Assembly (NCBI RefSeq): GCF_001861355.1
Contig: NZ_MASN01000035.1
Span: 186,001-250,000 of the forward strand
DNA length: 64,000 bases
Reading direction: 5' to 3'
From: Natrialba sp. SSL1
GTDB taxonomy: Archaea > Halobacteriota > Halobacteria > Halobacteriales > Natrialbaceae
Position numbers and translations under genes: made by a program. The notes under the pieces are model-generated. The model worked only from the letters and a program-made list of their open reading frames with translations. It searched no databases and was not told where the DNA came from. Shown one piece after another: positions 35,823 to 45,328 of this stretch (positions within the stretch are counted from its first letter, which is position 1; each line of letters starts with the position of its first letter).

Positions 35823-36995
35823 ATGGGGAACGGACAACTACTTTCCACGGCGACCGAGGAAACTGCGCGTACACAGACGCCGACTCCGAAATCAGTCACC
35901 GACGACGTCGTGCTCGAACTCGACGGCATCGGGAAGTGCTACGGCGCTGAGACCGTCATTTCAGACCTCTCGTTATCCGTTCACGACGGCGAAATTCTCA
36001 CCCTGCTCGGCCCCTCCGGCTGTGGCAAAACGACAACCCTTCGGCTGATCGCCGGTCTCGAAGAACCCGACGCCGGCTCCGTCCAACTTCAGGAGGCCGC
36101 CGTCGCGGGTAACGGACAGTTCGTTCCGCCGGAAGAACGCGGTGTCGGCGTTGTCTTTCAGGAGTTCGCCCTGTTCCCACACATGTCCGCCCGGGAAAAT
36201 ATTGCCTTCGGGCTTCAGGAATGGGAACCCGACGAACGCGACGCCCGCGTCGCGGAGCTACTCGAGATGGTCGGGCTCGCAGACCATGGAGACAACTACC
36301 CGAACGAACTATCGGGCGGGCAACAACAGCGGATTGCGCTGGCGCGTTCGCTCGCGCCCGAACCGGAGATGCTCTTGCTCGACGAGCCGTTCTCGAACCT
36401 CGATGTCGACCTGCGTGTAGAAATGCGCGAGGAGGTGCGCCGAATCATCAAGGAAGCCGGTGTGACGGCGATCTCGGTCACGCACGATCAGGAGGAGGCG
36501 CTCTCGATTTCGGACCGTGTCGCGGTGATGAACGACGGCCAGATCGAACAGATCGACACGCCAGAGCGCGTCTTCCAGCAGCCCAAATCGCGCTTCGTTG
36601 CGGGCTTTCTCGGCCACGCGAGTTTCCTCTCAGGTGAGGTCCACGGCGACCACGTCGACACCGCGCTCGGGCGTGTGCTGCGCGACGACGTCAACGGACT
36701 CGCCCACCAGTACGATGGAACCGGTCTCGACCTCCTCGTTCGGCCGGACGACGTGACGGCGCTGCCGGCGGCCGACGGCGAAGCGAACGGCCGGGTCGTC
36801 TATCGACGATATCTTGGGCCGACGGTTCTCTACCGCGTCGAACTCGATACCGGCGAGACGATCGAGTGTATGCACAACCACTCCGACCGGATCGACCTAG
36901 ACGAACGGGTTGCAGTGCGCGTCACGGCCGACCACGAACTCGCCTGGTTCCCCGCAGACCAGCGTGATCGTGCGCCGGCGACGGCAGCCGACTGA
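35823..36995 (+). CDS. ABC transporter ATP-binding protein, Fe3+ (FbpC)-type
   Basis: The 390-aa ATPase has Walker A GPSGCGKTT, signature LSGGQQQR, Walker B LLLDEPFSNLD and switch His VTHDQEEA, then a C-terminal TOBE-like region (about 285-380) as in FbpC/PotA proteins. It would power import of iron or a related substrate. No binding protein or permease gene is adjacent, so partners must be encoded elsewhere. The iron-type operator upstream supports an iron role. An ATG at 35793 would add MCPGCCRGSI, a Cys-rich leader; the 35823 start gives a usual N-terminus. Confidence 0.88.
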   Translation: MGNGQLLSTATEETARTQTPTPKSVTDDVVLELDGIGKCYGAETVISDLSLSVHDGEILTLLGPSGCGKTTTLRLIAGLEEPDAGSVQLQEAAVAGNGQFVPPEERGVGVVFQEFALFPHMSARENIAFGLQEWEPDERDARVAELLEMVGLADHGDNYPNELSGGQQQRIALARSLAPEPEMLLLDEPFSNLDVDLRVEMREEVRRIIKEAGVTAISVTHDQEEALSISDRVAVMNDGQIEQIDTPERVFQQPKSRFVAGFLGHASFLSGEVHGDHVDTALGRVLRDDVNGLAHQYDGTGLDLLVRPDDVTALPAADGEANGRVVYRRYLGPTVLYRVELDTGETIECMHNHSDRIDLDERVAVRVTADHELAWFPADQRDRAPATAAD

Positions 36996-37159
36996 CTGCG
37001 TTTTCTCGACTTCGTAACCACGGCAAGCCCCCACTCAAGACAGGCGACGGCTCGGACCCTGTCCGCTATCCCGACGTTCAGCCCGCACACCCACTAGCAG
37101 CCGCTTTTGCGACTGCACGGCACACAACTCTTAAGCCGAAACCGTTCGTAGCCGTGGGC

Positions 37160-37438
37160 ATGCATAAGGATGAACTCCTCGAACTCCACGAAGAACTCGT
37201 CGTCATTATGGAGTACTTCGAAGAGCGCGAGGAGGTCGACGAGGGCCTTTTCGAGCCGTACCACCAGCTCGACGTCGACCCCTCGCACGTCCACAAATCG
37301 AAGAGTGAACACAAACACGCGGTCTTCGTCCTCGGAAACGCCCTCGCAAAGGGAATGAGCGAAGACGAGTTCTCGAGTGCCGGCCGAATTGGCAAGCGGA
37401 TGAAAGAACTCGCAGAGGATGCCGAATCGAAAATCTAG
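37160..37438 (+). CDS. UPF0058-family protein
   Basis: The 92-aa product starts MHKDELLELHEELVVIMEYF and contains HQLDVDPSHVHKSKSEHKHA, the His-rich motif of this archaeal family, which suggests metal binding. It is helical and soluble. Function is unknown. CTCTTAAG (about 37129-37136) lies at TATA distance for a leaderless start at 37160; a GTG at 37154 would add two residues. Confidence 0.85.
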   Translation: MHKDELLELHEELVVIMEYFEEREEVDEGLFEPYHQLDVDPSHVHKSKSEHKHAVFVLGNALAKGMSEDEFSSAGRIGKRMKELAEDAESKI

Positions 37439-37475
37439 GCGAAACGTATTTGTTGCACTTCCCGCTTGTTGAACT

Positions 37476-40262
37476 ATGGACCCGCGCACGCAAGAGCGCG
37501 TCGAGCAGTGGGATTCCCGTCCGTTCAGCGGTGGATTCGATGACCTGTCTACTCTCGCTGACAGTGACTTTTCGGGAGCCGTCGCTGCCGGTGGCGCGTG
37601 GCTGTTTATGCTTAATGGCCGCGTTGTCGGCACTGTCGACGGCGAGATAACAGACTTCGAGGACGCGAGTGGCACCGTTTATCGCGCACCAGATCCCTCG
37701 TTGCCGTTGCTTTCTGTGATGGAAGAGCGCGGCGGCAACGTACAGGCACAGTACTACACCAACGAGACGCCGCTCCGAGAGGTCGACCAGACGCTTCAGG
37801 ACGGCTCGTTCACGGGGTATATCGAACTCAGTGAGAACGTTCTTAGTGGGGACTACTACGCTGTCTACTACGGCGGTCGACGGATGGCCGCGGCCTACAT
37901 CGGCAACGCCGAGCGCCTGCTGACCGGCGACGAGGCGTTCGAACGAGCCGACGACGAGGTTGGAATCTACAAGGTATTCAACGTCGATATCGACGTGACT
38001 GATATTCCGGGGACGAGTGCGACTGCCGGGACGCAGGCAGACACAGCAGAGACCAGCTCAGGGGCCGACGCTTCCGATTCGGCGGGCGTCGATACCGGAA
38101 TCGACAACGCAACTGACGCTTCCGACACCGCGACCGACTCCGCGACGCGAGCGGAACCAAGCGTCGACCCGACCGAGTCTGCAATCGACCAGCTCGATGT
38201 CTCTGGGACCGGTGGAAGAACAGGGACAGGGACAGGGGCAGAGGCAGGAACGAGCGCAGGACCCGAAACGGACGTAACTGCGGACGAGGACACAGATCAG
38301 ACCCTCACGACGGATTTGACGCCCGAGTCGGGGACCGACACCGACGCCGGTACCAGTACCAGTACCAGCACCGGTGCCGACACCGACACTGACGCCGAAT
38401 CCAACACCCAGCCACGGTCCACACCCGAATCCGGCATCACAACCGAGGACTCGAGTTCGATCGTCGACGACGAGTCGGACGTGCCGGCAGGGATCACCGC
38501 GCCGACGGAGTCCGAGACCGACGAGTCCACGGAGCAGACGGAACCTGTCGTGGGGTCCACGACTGGGGCAGACACGGGCGAGACGCCTGCCGATGAGAGC
38601 CAGTCGGGGCTGTCGTCGACGCCTGACCCAGAGACGGTCGAGGCGGCCGCGGAGGAACTCGACCAGAGCGATATCTCCTGGATCGAGGACGACGCTGACG
38701 ACGCCGATACCGCTGGCACGCCGGAGGCGACGCCGGCACCGCCCGCACCTGACCACGCTGGGTCCGGCTCGGAGTCGATGACGGCTGCAGATGAGTCGGC
38801 CGAGCGCGACACCGATAGCGGCACAGGCGCTGGCGCTGGTTCTGACGCTGACGCCGACAAAGGCGAAAACGAACACGAACACGAAGGCGAGGCCGAGGGC
38901 GAAGCGGAAGGCGAACTCGACCAGCAACTCGAGGCCGAAGAAGCCTGGCGCGAAACGCGGTCGATTCCCTCGATCGATCCCGACAACTCGGCCGCGGGCG
39001 ACTCGAGTAGGGCCGCTCCCTCGCGCGCGGCGAACGGTCGGTCCCGCTCGGGGGCGCAGTCGGGGACAGAGTCTGCTTCTGGTGCGAGTGCTGGTGCTGC
39101 TGGGTCCGGTTCCGGTTCAAGTTCCAGCCCCGACTCTCGTTCCACATCGTCCACAGACTCACACAACGGGCAGGCGGCCCAGGCTGAATCAGCACGATCA
39201 CAGCCAGCCAGCGACCAGCGCAACCGCGAGCAGTCCGCCGACGCGAACCGCAACGGCACAGCCAACGGTGGCGACGACGCACACAAGCGCAACCTCGCTC
39301 AGTACACCCAGCGTATCGAGGAACTCGAGCAAAAACACAACGCGCTCGCAGAGAAGGCCAGAGAGCTCAAGAGTGAACGCGACGAGCTCCGTGCCGAAAA
39401 CCAGCAACTGACGAGCACCGTCGACTCGCTTCGCACACAGATCAGTGAACTCGAGTCCGAACTCGAGCAGGCGCGGGCTGGTGATGGTGGTGGTGGTGGT
39501 GGTGGTGCCCAGTCTGGATCCGGGTTCGACGCCGAAACACACCTCTCGCCAACGGAGGCGCTCTCGGGAACGAACCTCTTCGTACGCTACGACTCGAAGA
39601 GCCAGCCGACGCTCGAGACGGCACACGATGGCGCAGCAGATCGTAACGAGGTCGCCTCGAACCTGCGACTCGAACACCATACCGAGTTCGAGGCCGACAG
39701 CGTCGCCGTCGACGGCCAGCCGTACGAGACCTACCTTCAGGAGACGATCGAGTATACGTTCGTCGACTGGCTCACCGAGATGGTGCTCTACGAGATTCGC
39801 GATACAGGCAACGCGGACGGACTTGCAGACCTCTACGACGCCATCCCGCGAATCGATCGGGCCGAACTCGGGGCGACGATTTCGCTCGCGGACGACGATA
39901 CCGAAGACGTCCCCGACGAGGTCACCTTCGATGTCGTTGCGTTCGACAAAATGGGGAACCCGCTCATCCTGGCGACGCTCAACGATTCGCGCGAGCCCGC
40001 GAGTCAGGAGCTACTCGAGGAACTCGAGGTCGCCGCCTCGGCGGTCAAGGCGAACTATCCGGATCTCGCGGCGGCAGTCGCGGTCACCTCGAGTTACTTC
40101 GAACCGGGGGCACTCGAGGTGACGGAGCAGGCGACCAGCAGCGGCTTCCTGAGTCGGGGATCGAAGCTGAGTTACGTGAACCTCTCGCGCAAGAGTGGCT
40201 ATCACCTGTGTCTGGTGGAGTCGCGCAGCGAAGGGTTCCACATGAACGTGCCTGAGTTGTAG
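37476..40262 (+). CDS. Large tripartite protein with DUF4388-like N-terminus, disordered acidic linker and coiled coil
   Basis: The 928-aa protein has three parts. Residues about 20-175 contain two segments with the layout of PATAN/DUF4388 domains (FSGAVAAGGAWLFMLNGRVV; FTGYIELSENVLSGDYYAVYY with GGRRMAAAYIG). Residues about 180-600 are a Thr/Ser/Asp/Gly/Glu-rich disordered linker full of short repeats (TGTGTGAE, STSTSTG, EHEHEGEAEGEAEGE). Residues about 605-675 form a strong coiled coil and about 690-928 a conserved-looking alpha/beta domain. No signal peptide or membrane helix. DUF4388-like domains often occur with regulatory GTPases or two-component proteins; a scaffold role is inference. 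Confidence 0.82.
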   Translation: MDPRTQERVEQWDSRPFSGGFDDLSTLADSDFSGAVAAGGAWLFMLNGRVVGTVDGEITDFEDASGTVYRAPDPSLPLLSVMEERGGNVQAQYYTNETPLREVDQTLQDGSFTGYIELSENVLSGDYYAVYYGGRRMAAAYIGNAERLLTGDEAFERADDEVGIYKVFNVDIDVTDIPGTSATAGTQADTAETSSGADASDSAGVDTGIDNATDASDTATDSATRAEPSVDPTESAIDQLDVSGTGGRTGTGTGAEAGTSAGPETDVTADEDTDQTLTTDLTPESGTDTDAGTSTSTSTGADTDTDAESNTQPRSTPESGITTEDSSSIVDDESDVPAGITAPTESETDESTEQTEPVVGSTTGADTGETPADESQSGLSSTPDPETVEAAAEELDQSDISWIEDDADDADTAGTPEATPAPPAPDHAGSGSESMTAADESAERDTDSGTGAGAGSDADADKGENEHEHEGEAEGEAEGELDQQLEAEEAWRETRSIPSIDPDNSAAGDSSRAAPSRAANGRSRSGAQSGTESASGASAGAAGSGSGSSSSPDSRSTSSTDSHNGQAAQAESARSQPASDQRNREQSADANRNGTANGGDDAHKRNLAQYTQRIEELEQKHNALAEKARELKSERDELRAENQQLTSTVDSLRTQISELESELEQARAGDGGGGGGGAQSGSGFDAETHLSPTEALSGTNLFVRYDSKSQPTLETAHDGAADRNEVASNLRLEHHTEFEADSVAVDGQPYETYLQETIEYTFVDWLTEMVLYEIRDTGNADGLADLYDAIPRIDRAELGATISLADDDTEDVPDEVTFDVVAFDKMGNPLILATLNDSREPASQELLEELEVAASAVKANYPDLAAAVAVTSSYFEPGALEVTEQATSSGFLSRGSKLSYVNLSRKSGYHLCLVESRSEGFHMNVPEL

Positions 40263-40623
40263 GAGGTGTTGTGATCGTCGTCGGAGTGGTTGAGCGCCGT
40301 CGGGTTTTCCGCTGTTCGGCTTGCTCGTTGTGCTTTTTCCGCGTTCCGTTTCCTGCGTCTCGATGGGCGACGTGTACCACGTGGGTACCAACCAGCTCAG
40401 GTCCCACTGCGCGCAAGCGTCGCTCGGTTCGAACTGTGTCGTAAGTAAGAGAGACAGATCAGTGTGGCTCCACTGACCGAGACGGGTAGAGGAGTGGAGG
40501 GCAACGGCGTAACATAGCCGCTGTCCGTCTCCGGTGGTCTGGCCCGGTGAAACCCGCTGGTGATCTGTTCGATCGAATCGATCTGAGAGTAGTCTCTGGA
40601 CTCGTCGCGTCGTTCGGAACCGA
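40263..40623 (+). other. Intergenic region, no recognised feature
   Basis: Both flanking genes end here, so this is a convergent 361-bp gap. It contains a T-rich stretch (CTTTTTCCGCG near 40331-40341) that could end transcription of the 928-aa gene, and a CAGTG...CACTG pair near 40460. No gene or RNA is recognised. Confidence 0.4.
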
Positions 40624-40929
40624 TTACCCTTCGACTTCAGCGACGTCTTCGATCTTCATGCCGTCGAGCTTGTCGACGATGTCGTCGATTTTGCCGTCGA
40701 GTTCGTCGACGAATTCGACGGTGCGCTCGGTCTTGATCGCACCCTGGCTGGAGGGCTCGATGAGGTTCTCTTCTTCGAGGACACGCAGCGAGTAGCGTAC
40801 CTTGTGGTGTGGGTAGCCGGTCTCGTTGGACATCTTCACGATACCAATCGGTTCGTTTTCGATGACCATCTTCAGGACCTGCAGATGTCGTTCGAGCATA
40901 TCGACTTCCTTCTCAAGTCGGTCTATCAT
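40624..40929 (-). CDS. Winged-helix transcriptional regulator
   Basis: The 101-aa protein has an N-terminal helix (MIDRLEKEVDMLERHLQVLK), an HTH (IGIVKMSNETGYPHHKVRYS) and wing (LEEENLIEPSSQGAIKTER), then a C-terminal amphipathic helix. It belongs to a small euryarchaeal regulator type with one wHTH. A TTTTAAAG element (about 40959-40966) lies about 35 bases upstream. Its targets are unknown. Confidence 0.82.
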   Translation of the reverse strand: MIDRLEKEVDMLERHLQVLKMVIENEPIGIVKMSNETGYPHHKVRYSLRVLEEENLIEPSSQGAIKTERTVEFVDELDGKIDDIVDKLDGMKIEDVAEVEG

Positions 40930-41316
40930 GGCATTTGTTAACTTGTCTTTGTACCCTTTAAAAGTTACTCTCCGAGATTGAGACGACCACTCTCAACCCG
41001 ATGCTCGTTTTTGCCAGTAGTTAACGCTTCCGCTTGCGACGCTATACGATGAACGATTATGACGGTAGACAGCGCTGTACGGCCGATTCTGAGCCGAAAC
41101 TGTTCGACCGTCTATCAGGGGGCGGCTAAACTAGGAGCCTGACTGCGTGCGTCGTGTGTGACTCGTGGACAGCTATCGGCGGCCGAACACGCGTATTCTT
41201 GTCCGCACCTCCGCAGGAAGTATGCATCGGTGTGCATAGATCGATCGTCGATCCCGGGGGATACCCCCAGTGATACCGTAATCTGTTTATCGGATCGGCA
41301 AGAATCCGCCGCTGTT
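40930..41316 (+). other. Divergent intergenic region between HTH gene and purA
   Basis: 387 bases hold promoters for both genes. Besides the TTTTAAAG box for the HTH gene, it contains the palindrome described at 41221 and GGGGG-ATA-CCCCC (41257-41269). TGTTTATCGG (41284-41293) may be the TATA element for purA. No gene is recognised. Confidence 0.45.
41221..41238 (+). promoter_or_regulatory. Palindrome upstream of purA
   Basis: TATGCA-TCGGTG-TGCATA is a perfect 6-bp inverted repeat with 6-base spacer, ending 79 bases before the purA ATG. It has the shape of a dimeric repressor site. No regulator can be assigned. Confidence 0.35.
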
Positions 41317-42702
41317 ATGACCGTCACAATCGTCGGGGCTCAACTCGGCGACGAAGGCAAGGGCGGCGTCGTCGACCTCTACGGCGACACCGCTGATGTC
41401 GTGGCCCGCTATCAGGGCGGCGACAACGCCGGACACACCGTCGTCCACGACGGCGAGAAGTACAAGCTCTCACTCGTGCCGTCGGGCGCCGTCCGCGGGA
41501 AAGTCGGCGTTCTCGGCAACGGCTGCGTGGTCAACCCACGGACGCTGTTCGACGAAATCGAGACGCTCCAGGAGAAAGGGCTCGACCCAGACGTGCGGGT
41601 CGCAGAACGCGCCCACGTCATCCTGCCGTTCCACCGCGTCCTCGACGGCATCGAAGAAGACGTCAAGAGCGAAGACGACCAGGAAGTCGGCACGACCGGT
41701 CGCGGCATCGGCCCAACCTACGAGGACAAGGCCGGCCGCCGCGGCGTCCGCATCGGCGACCTGCTCGATCCCGACGTGCTCCGGGACCGACTCGAGTACG
41801 TCGTGCCACAGAAGCGCGCGCTTATCGAGGACGTGTACGGTACCGACGTTTCGGACCTCGACAATCCGGACGCGTTCGACGTCGACGCGCTCTTCGAAGA
41901 GTACCGCGAGATCGGCGAACGACTCGCCGAGCAGAATATGACCGTCAACGCTAGCGCGTTCCTCACGGACGCGATGGCCGATGGCGAGACCGTCATGTTC
42001 GAGGGTGCACAGGGAACCATCATCGACATTGACCACGGGAATTACCCCTACGTCACGTCCTCGAATCCGACTGCGGGCGGTGCGGCTGTCGGTACGGGAC
42101 TCAGCCCCAACGTCATCGCCGAGGGAGAGATCATCGGTATCGTCAAGGGCTACCTCACGCGTGTCGGGAGCGGCCCACTGCCGACCGAACTCGGCGGCGT
42201 CGAAGGCGACACGCCCGGCTACGACGAGCAGGGCGACGGCGAGAACGAGGAACTCGCGACATACATCCGCGAGGAGGGTGGCGAGTACGGCACCGTCACC
42301 GGTCGCCCGCGCCGCGTCGGCTGGCTCGACATGCCGATGTTGCGCCACTCCGCGCGCGTCAACGGCTTCACCGGCCTCGCGATCAACCACATCGACGTGC
42401 TCGCCGGCCTCGACGAAGTGAAGATCGGCCACAGTTACGAACTCGACGGCGAGGAACTTCTCGCAATGCCCCCAACGACCGAGGAGTGGGGTCGCTGTGA
42501 GGCGACGTTCAAGACGTTCGAGGGCTGGGACAACGTCGACTGGGCAGCCGTCGCCGAGGAGGGGTACGACGCCATCCCCGAGAACGCACGGACGTATCTC
42601 GAGTACATCAGCGACGAGCTCGACGCGCCGATCTACGCAGTTGGCGTGGGTCCGGGTCGCGAGGAGACTGTCGTCGTCGAGACGCCGACGGGCGCGGAGT
42701 AG
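41317..42702 (+). CDS. purA: Adenylosuccinate synthase
   Basis: PurA joins IMP and aspartate with GTP to form adenylosuccinate, the first step to AMP. The 461-aa protein starts MTVTIVGAQLGDEGKGGVVD with the phosphate loop, then GGDNAGHTV, TTGRGIGPTYEDKAGRRGVR and EGAQGTIIDIDHGNYPYVTSS. The C-terminal aspartate-binding region TGRPRRVGWLD is present. An acidic insertion (about 295-325, GDGENEELATYI) is typical of haloarchaeal versions. The ATG at 41317 gives the family start. Confidence 0.96.
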   Translation: MTVTIVGAQLGDEGKGGVVDLYGDTADVVARYQGGDNAGHTVVHDGEKYKLSLVPSGAVRGKVGVLGNGCVVNPRTLFDEIETLQEKGLDPDVRVAERAHVILPFHRVLDGIEEDVKSEDDQEVGTTGRGIGPTYEDKAGRRGVRIGDLLDPDVLRDRLEYVVPQKRALIEDVYGTDVSDLDNPDAFDVDALFEEYREIGERLAEQNMTVNASAFLTDAMADGETVMFEGAQGTIIDIDHGNYPYVTSSNPTAGGAAVGTGLSPNVIAEGEIIGIVKGYLTRVGSGPLPTELGGVEGDTPGYDEQGDGENEELATYIREEGGEYGTVTGRPRRVGWLDMPMLRHSARVNGFTGLAINHIDVLAGLDEVKIGHSYELDGEELLAMPPTTEEWGRCEATFKTFEGWDNVDWAAVAEEGYDAIPENARTYLEYISDELDAPIYAVGVGPGREETVVVETPTGAE

Positions 42703-42769
42703 GGCGATCCTAGCGCGGTCGTGGCCGCGATCGCGACCGCGATCACGTCTCCAACTGCAACTCAGTACA

Positions 42770-45328
42770 CTACGAGATCGGATACAACAACTGCTTTTGC
42801 TCCTCTGGCCAGTAGAACTCGCCGTTGTAGTAGATCGGCCGAATCGTGTTCGAGATGTACTCGTTGAGTTCGTCCGGTGTGACCTCGTGTGTGATCGTCG
42901 CTGGAATCAGTCGCTTTCGGTCGGACCGACTGCCCCGCCAGTGTGCCCCAACCGGATCGACCGGGAACGGGACGGAGATACCTCGAACCAGACCGTCGTC
43001 GGTCTCCTGTAGCGACTGGATCTCCGATGGCTGCCACTTTGCGACGAAGCGGTGCGTGCCGTCACCGACGACGACACCGCCTGTGTCGTTCGTCTGGACG
43101 GTTGCACAGGTGTGGGCCGTTGCGAGACTCTGTCCGTAGAGGAGGAGTTCGCCGACGGTCGTCACCGCCTGGAGGTCGCGTTCGGACGCTGCCGTCCGAT
43201 AGCCCGCCACGCCGGCGATGCTTCCCGTCTCGATCAGTTTCCACGCGACGTCGACAGCGTTCGCTGCGTCGAGCTGGAACAGCCCGACCTCGTTGGTCGG
43301 CAGCGCCGATGGCGACAGAACGCCGTCCGTGCACGCGAAGCCGACGCCATCCTCGTCACAGTCACCAATGTAGTGTAAGAAGTCCGCTCCGGCCGCAAAC
43401 ACGTCCGCGAGTTCGACCCGCGTCGGATCGTCGACCCGGTCAACCCGTGGAGAGACCGCATCTGACCGACGCCGGTAGGTATCGACGATACGCTCACGCG
43501 CGGATTCGGGGATGTGCTCGGTCGCAAAGACGACGACGACGCTTCGCTCGTCCGACTGTTGCTCGAGATCGGAGAGACGGTTCTCGTAGGCCTTGGGATG
43601 GGCGACAAACGGTGAGCAGTTGGCCGTCGACTGGTGAGGAGTGGGAGACGAAGACGTGGCTGTGGCTGCGGACGAAGATGCAGACTGAGACTCAGACCCA
43701 GATTCAGATTCAGATTCAGACCCAGCGACAGCCGCAGACGAAAGCGAGAATCGCGGTCCGTCCATCGTACACTCGCCATCCTCTCCTGCACACTCCGGAT
43801 CCGCAAGTACACCGTGGATTCGCCGCTGCCCCACGAGCCGATCGTCGAGCGACGCTCGCTCGCCCGGGCTATTCTCCAGATAGCGGTCCAGATCTACGTC
43901 GAGACCGTCCGTCGCTGACACTCCCTGTGGCTCTCCACACTCACCCGCATTCTCACTCGTACCCTCGTGCACTTCCTCATCCTGCTCTCCGTCCCCATCC
44001 CCATCTCCAGACACGCCAGCCGGCACACCAGCCGACGCAGCCGTCGACACGGAAGCACCACGCTCACTCGAACTCGAGTCCACCGGCACCTCGATCGCGG
44101 CCATATCGTAGAGCAAGTGGGGCAACACGCTGACGAGGTCCGTCGTCGGCGACACCGTCATTCGATACGGCCACTGTGGAAGCACCGCCTCGATCGGCTG
44201 AGCCGGGAACGAGAGGTACGTCTGCACTCGCTCGGCGATCGACATTCCGGGACAGCCCGAGAGGTCGATCCCCGCCGCTGTCAGCGCATCGTACTCGAGT
44301 ACCGTCGGTTCCGTTGGTTCGAGCCAGGAGACGAGCAGGTCGAGGAAGAACGTCCGTCGCAGAAGCGAGCGGACGTCCGCCGCGAACGCGGGTCCAGCGG
44401 CGAATTCGTGGTGGAGTCCGATCGTCGGTGCGCGCAACAGCGGCGCCCGTTCGTTCGCATCGAGGGAAGCTTGCGCTGTCGTTCGAACTCGTGCGCCGAG
44501 ATAGTACGCGAGTGGAGCCGCGATGAAGAGTGTCGAGCGGTCGGGCGGAACGACGAATTCGAGATCGGTGTCGGGTGTGTCCTCGCGAACTGACGGTGGG
44601 ACGTGTGTCTCCGTCACGGCGGGATCGATCTCGAGCAGCGGCGGGTAGCCACGGTAGTTTCGGTGAACCCGGTCTGCGGTCGTGGTTCCGATCGACGCGG
44701 AGAGGTGTGAGAGGGCAGTTGCGATGCCGTCGGGCGTCGGTGAGACTGTGATTTCGTCGCGCGGATAGTCGACCGGCGATTTGAACCCGAAGGTCACTCG
44801 CGTGGGGTGTTCGAAGGAGATGGTCATCGGCCCGCCCGACCGGTTTTTGATGACGGCGGATGCGTCGAATCGGAGGCGGATGTAGAGACCGACTTCGAAC
44901 CGACAGACGTACGCGCCGTTACTGAGAGAGACTTCCTGATCGCCAGCCTCGACGGAGACGCGTGCGTTGGTGTCGTCGCCTATGTTTGAAGGTGTATTTG
45001 TGGGTGGATTCGCGTCCGGGGGCCCGTTCTCGTCTCCATCATGTGTGCGTGATTCGGGAGCGTTGCTGTCGGTTTCGAACGCAACATCCGATTGCGGCGC
45101 ATCCCCGTCGAGGCGCTTGATATCGACCATGTTCAGCAGATCGTACCGGATTTCGGAGACGCGGCCGGTGATGGTCGCATCGATCGGTTCGTCGAACGTG
45201 TGTTGGTCCTCGAGCCGGTCCCAGCCAACCAGTCCGAACGAGGTGGTGTTGCCGGCGATATCTCGGGCCTGCAACGTTGTCCCGTGCACCGAAATCGTCA
45301 CGGGATCAGTGACTGTCGTGTCGGTCAT
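42770..45328 (-). CDS. Large protein with degenerate CHAT (caspase-like) domain
   Basis: The 852-aa protein has a beta-rich N-terminal region (about 1-75), a linker, a large middle region (about 125-420) with VVPPDRSTLFIAAPLAYYLG, an acidic Ser/Gly/Glu repeat linker (about 430-560, SESESESGSESQSAS) and a C-terminal CHAT-like domain (about 570-770). In active haloarchaeal CHAT proteins the last domain carries DFLHYIGH and LLNACxSYEQG; here the matching parts are DFLHYIGDC and LFQLDAANAVD, so the catalytic His and Cys positions are Asp and Ala. The start at 45328 forms an ATGA overlap with the kinase stop, with GGAGGG upstream; a second ATG at 45334 is possible. Probably a non-proteolytic effector or adaptor of the kinase. 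Confidence 0.82.
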   Translation of the reverse strand: MTDTTVTDPVTISVHGTTLQARDIAGNTTSFGLVGWDRLEDQHTFDEPIDATITGRVSEIRYDLLNMVDIKRLDGDAPQSDVAFETDSNAPESRTHDGDENGPPDANPPTNTPSNIGDDTNARVSVEAGDQEVSLSNGAYVCRFEVGLYIRLRFDASAVIKNRSGGPMTISFEHPTRVTFGFKSPVDYPRDEITVSPTPDGIATALSHLSASIGTTTADRVHRNYRGYPPLLEIDPAVTETHVPPSVREDTPDTDLEFVVPPDRSTLFIAAPLAYYLGARVRTTAQASLDANERAPLLRAPTIGLHHEFAAGPAFAADVRSLLRRTFFLDLLVSWLEPTEPTVLEYDALTAAGIDLSGCPGMSIAERVQTYLSFPAQPIEAVLPQWPYRMTVSPTTDLVSVLPHLLYDMAAIEVPVDSSSSERGASVSTAASAGVPAGVSGDGDGDGEQDEEVHEGTSENAGECGEPQGVSATDGLDVDLDRYLENSPGERASLDDRLVGQRRIHGVLADPECAGEDGECTMDGPRFSLSSAAVAGSESESESGSESQSASSSAATATSSSPTPHQSTANCSPFVAHPKAYENRLSDLEQQSDERSVVVVFATEHIPESARERIVDTYRRRSDAVSPRVDRVDDPTRVELADVFAAGADFLHYIGDCDEDGVGFACTDGVLSPSALPTNEVGLFQLDAANAVDVAWKLIETGSIAGVAGYRTAASERDLQAVTTVGELLLYGQSLATAHTCATVQTNDTGGVVVGDGTHRFVAKWQPSEIQSLQETDDGLVRGISVPFPVDPVGAHWRGSRSDRKRLIPATITHEVTPDELNEYISNTIRPIYYNGEFYWPEEQKQLLYPIS

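Noticed and set aside
38017-39292. Additional genes on either strand inside the 928-aa gene
   Set aside because: The linker's repeats open several frames at once; only the long frame carries conserved ends and a coiled coil.
39480-39510. GGT repeat as a frameshift site
   Set aside because: The GGTGGTGGT run only encodes a Gly tract; the frame stays open and conserved after it.
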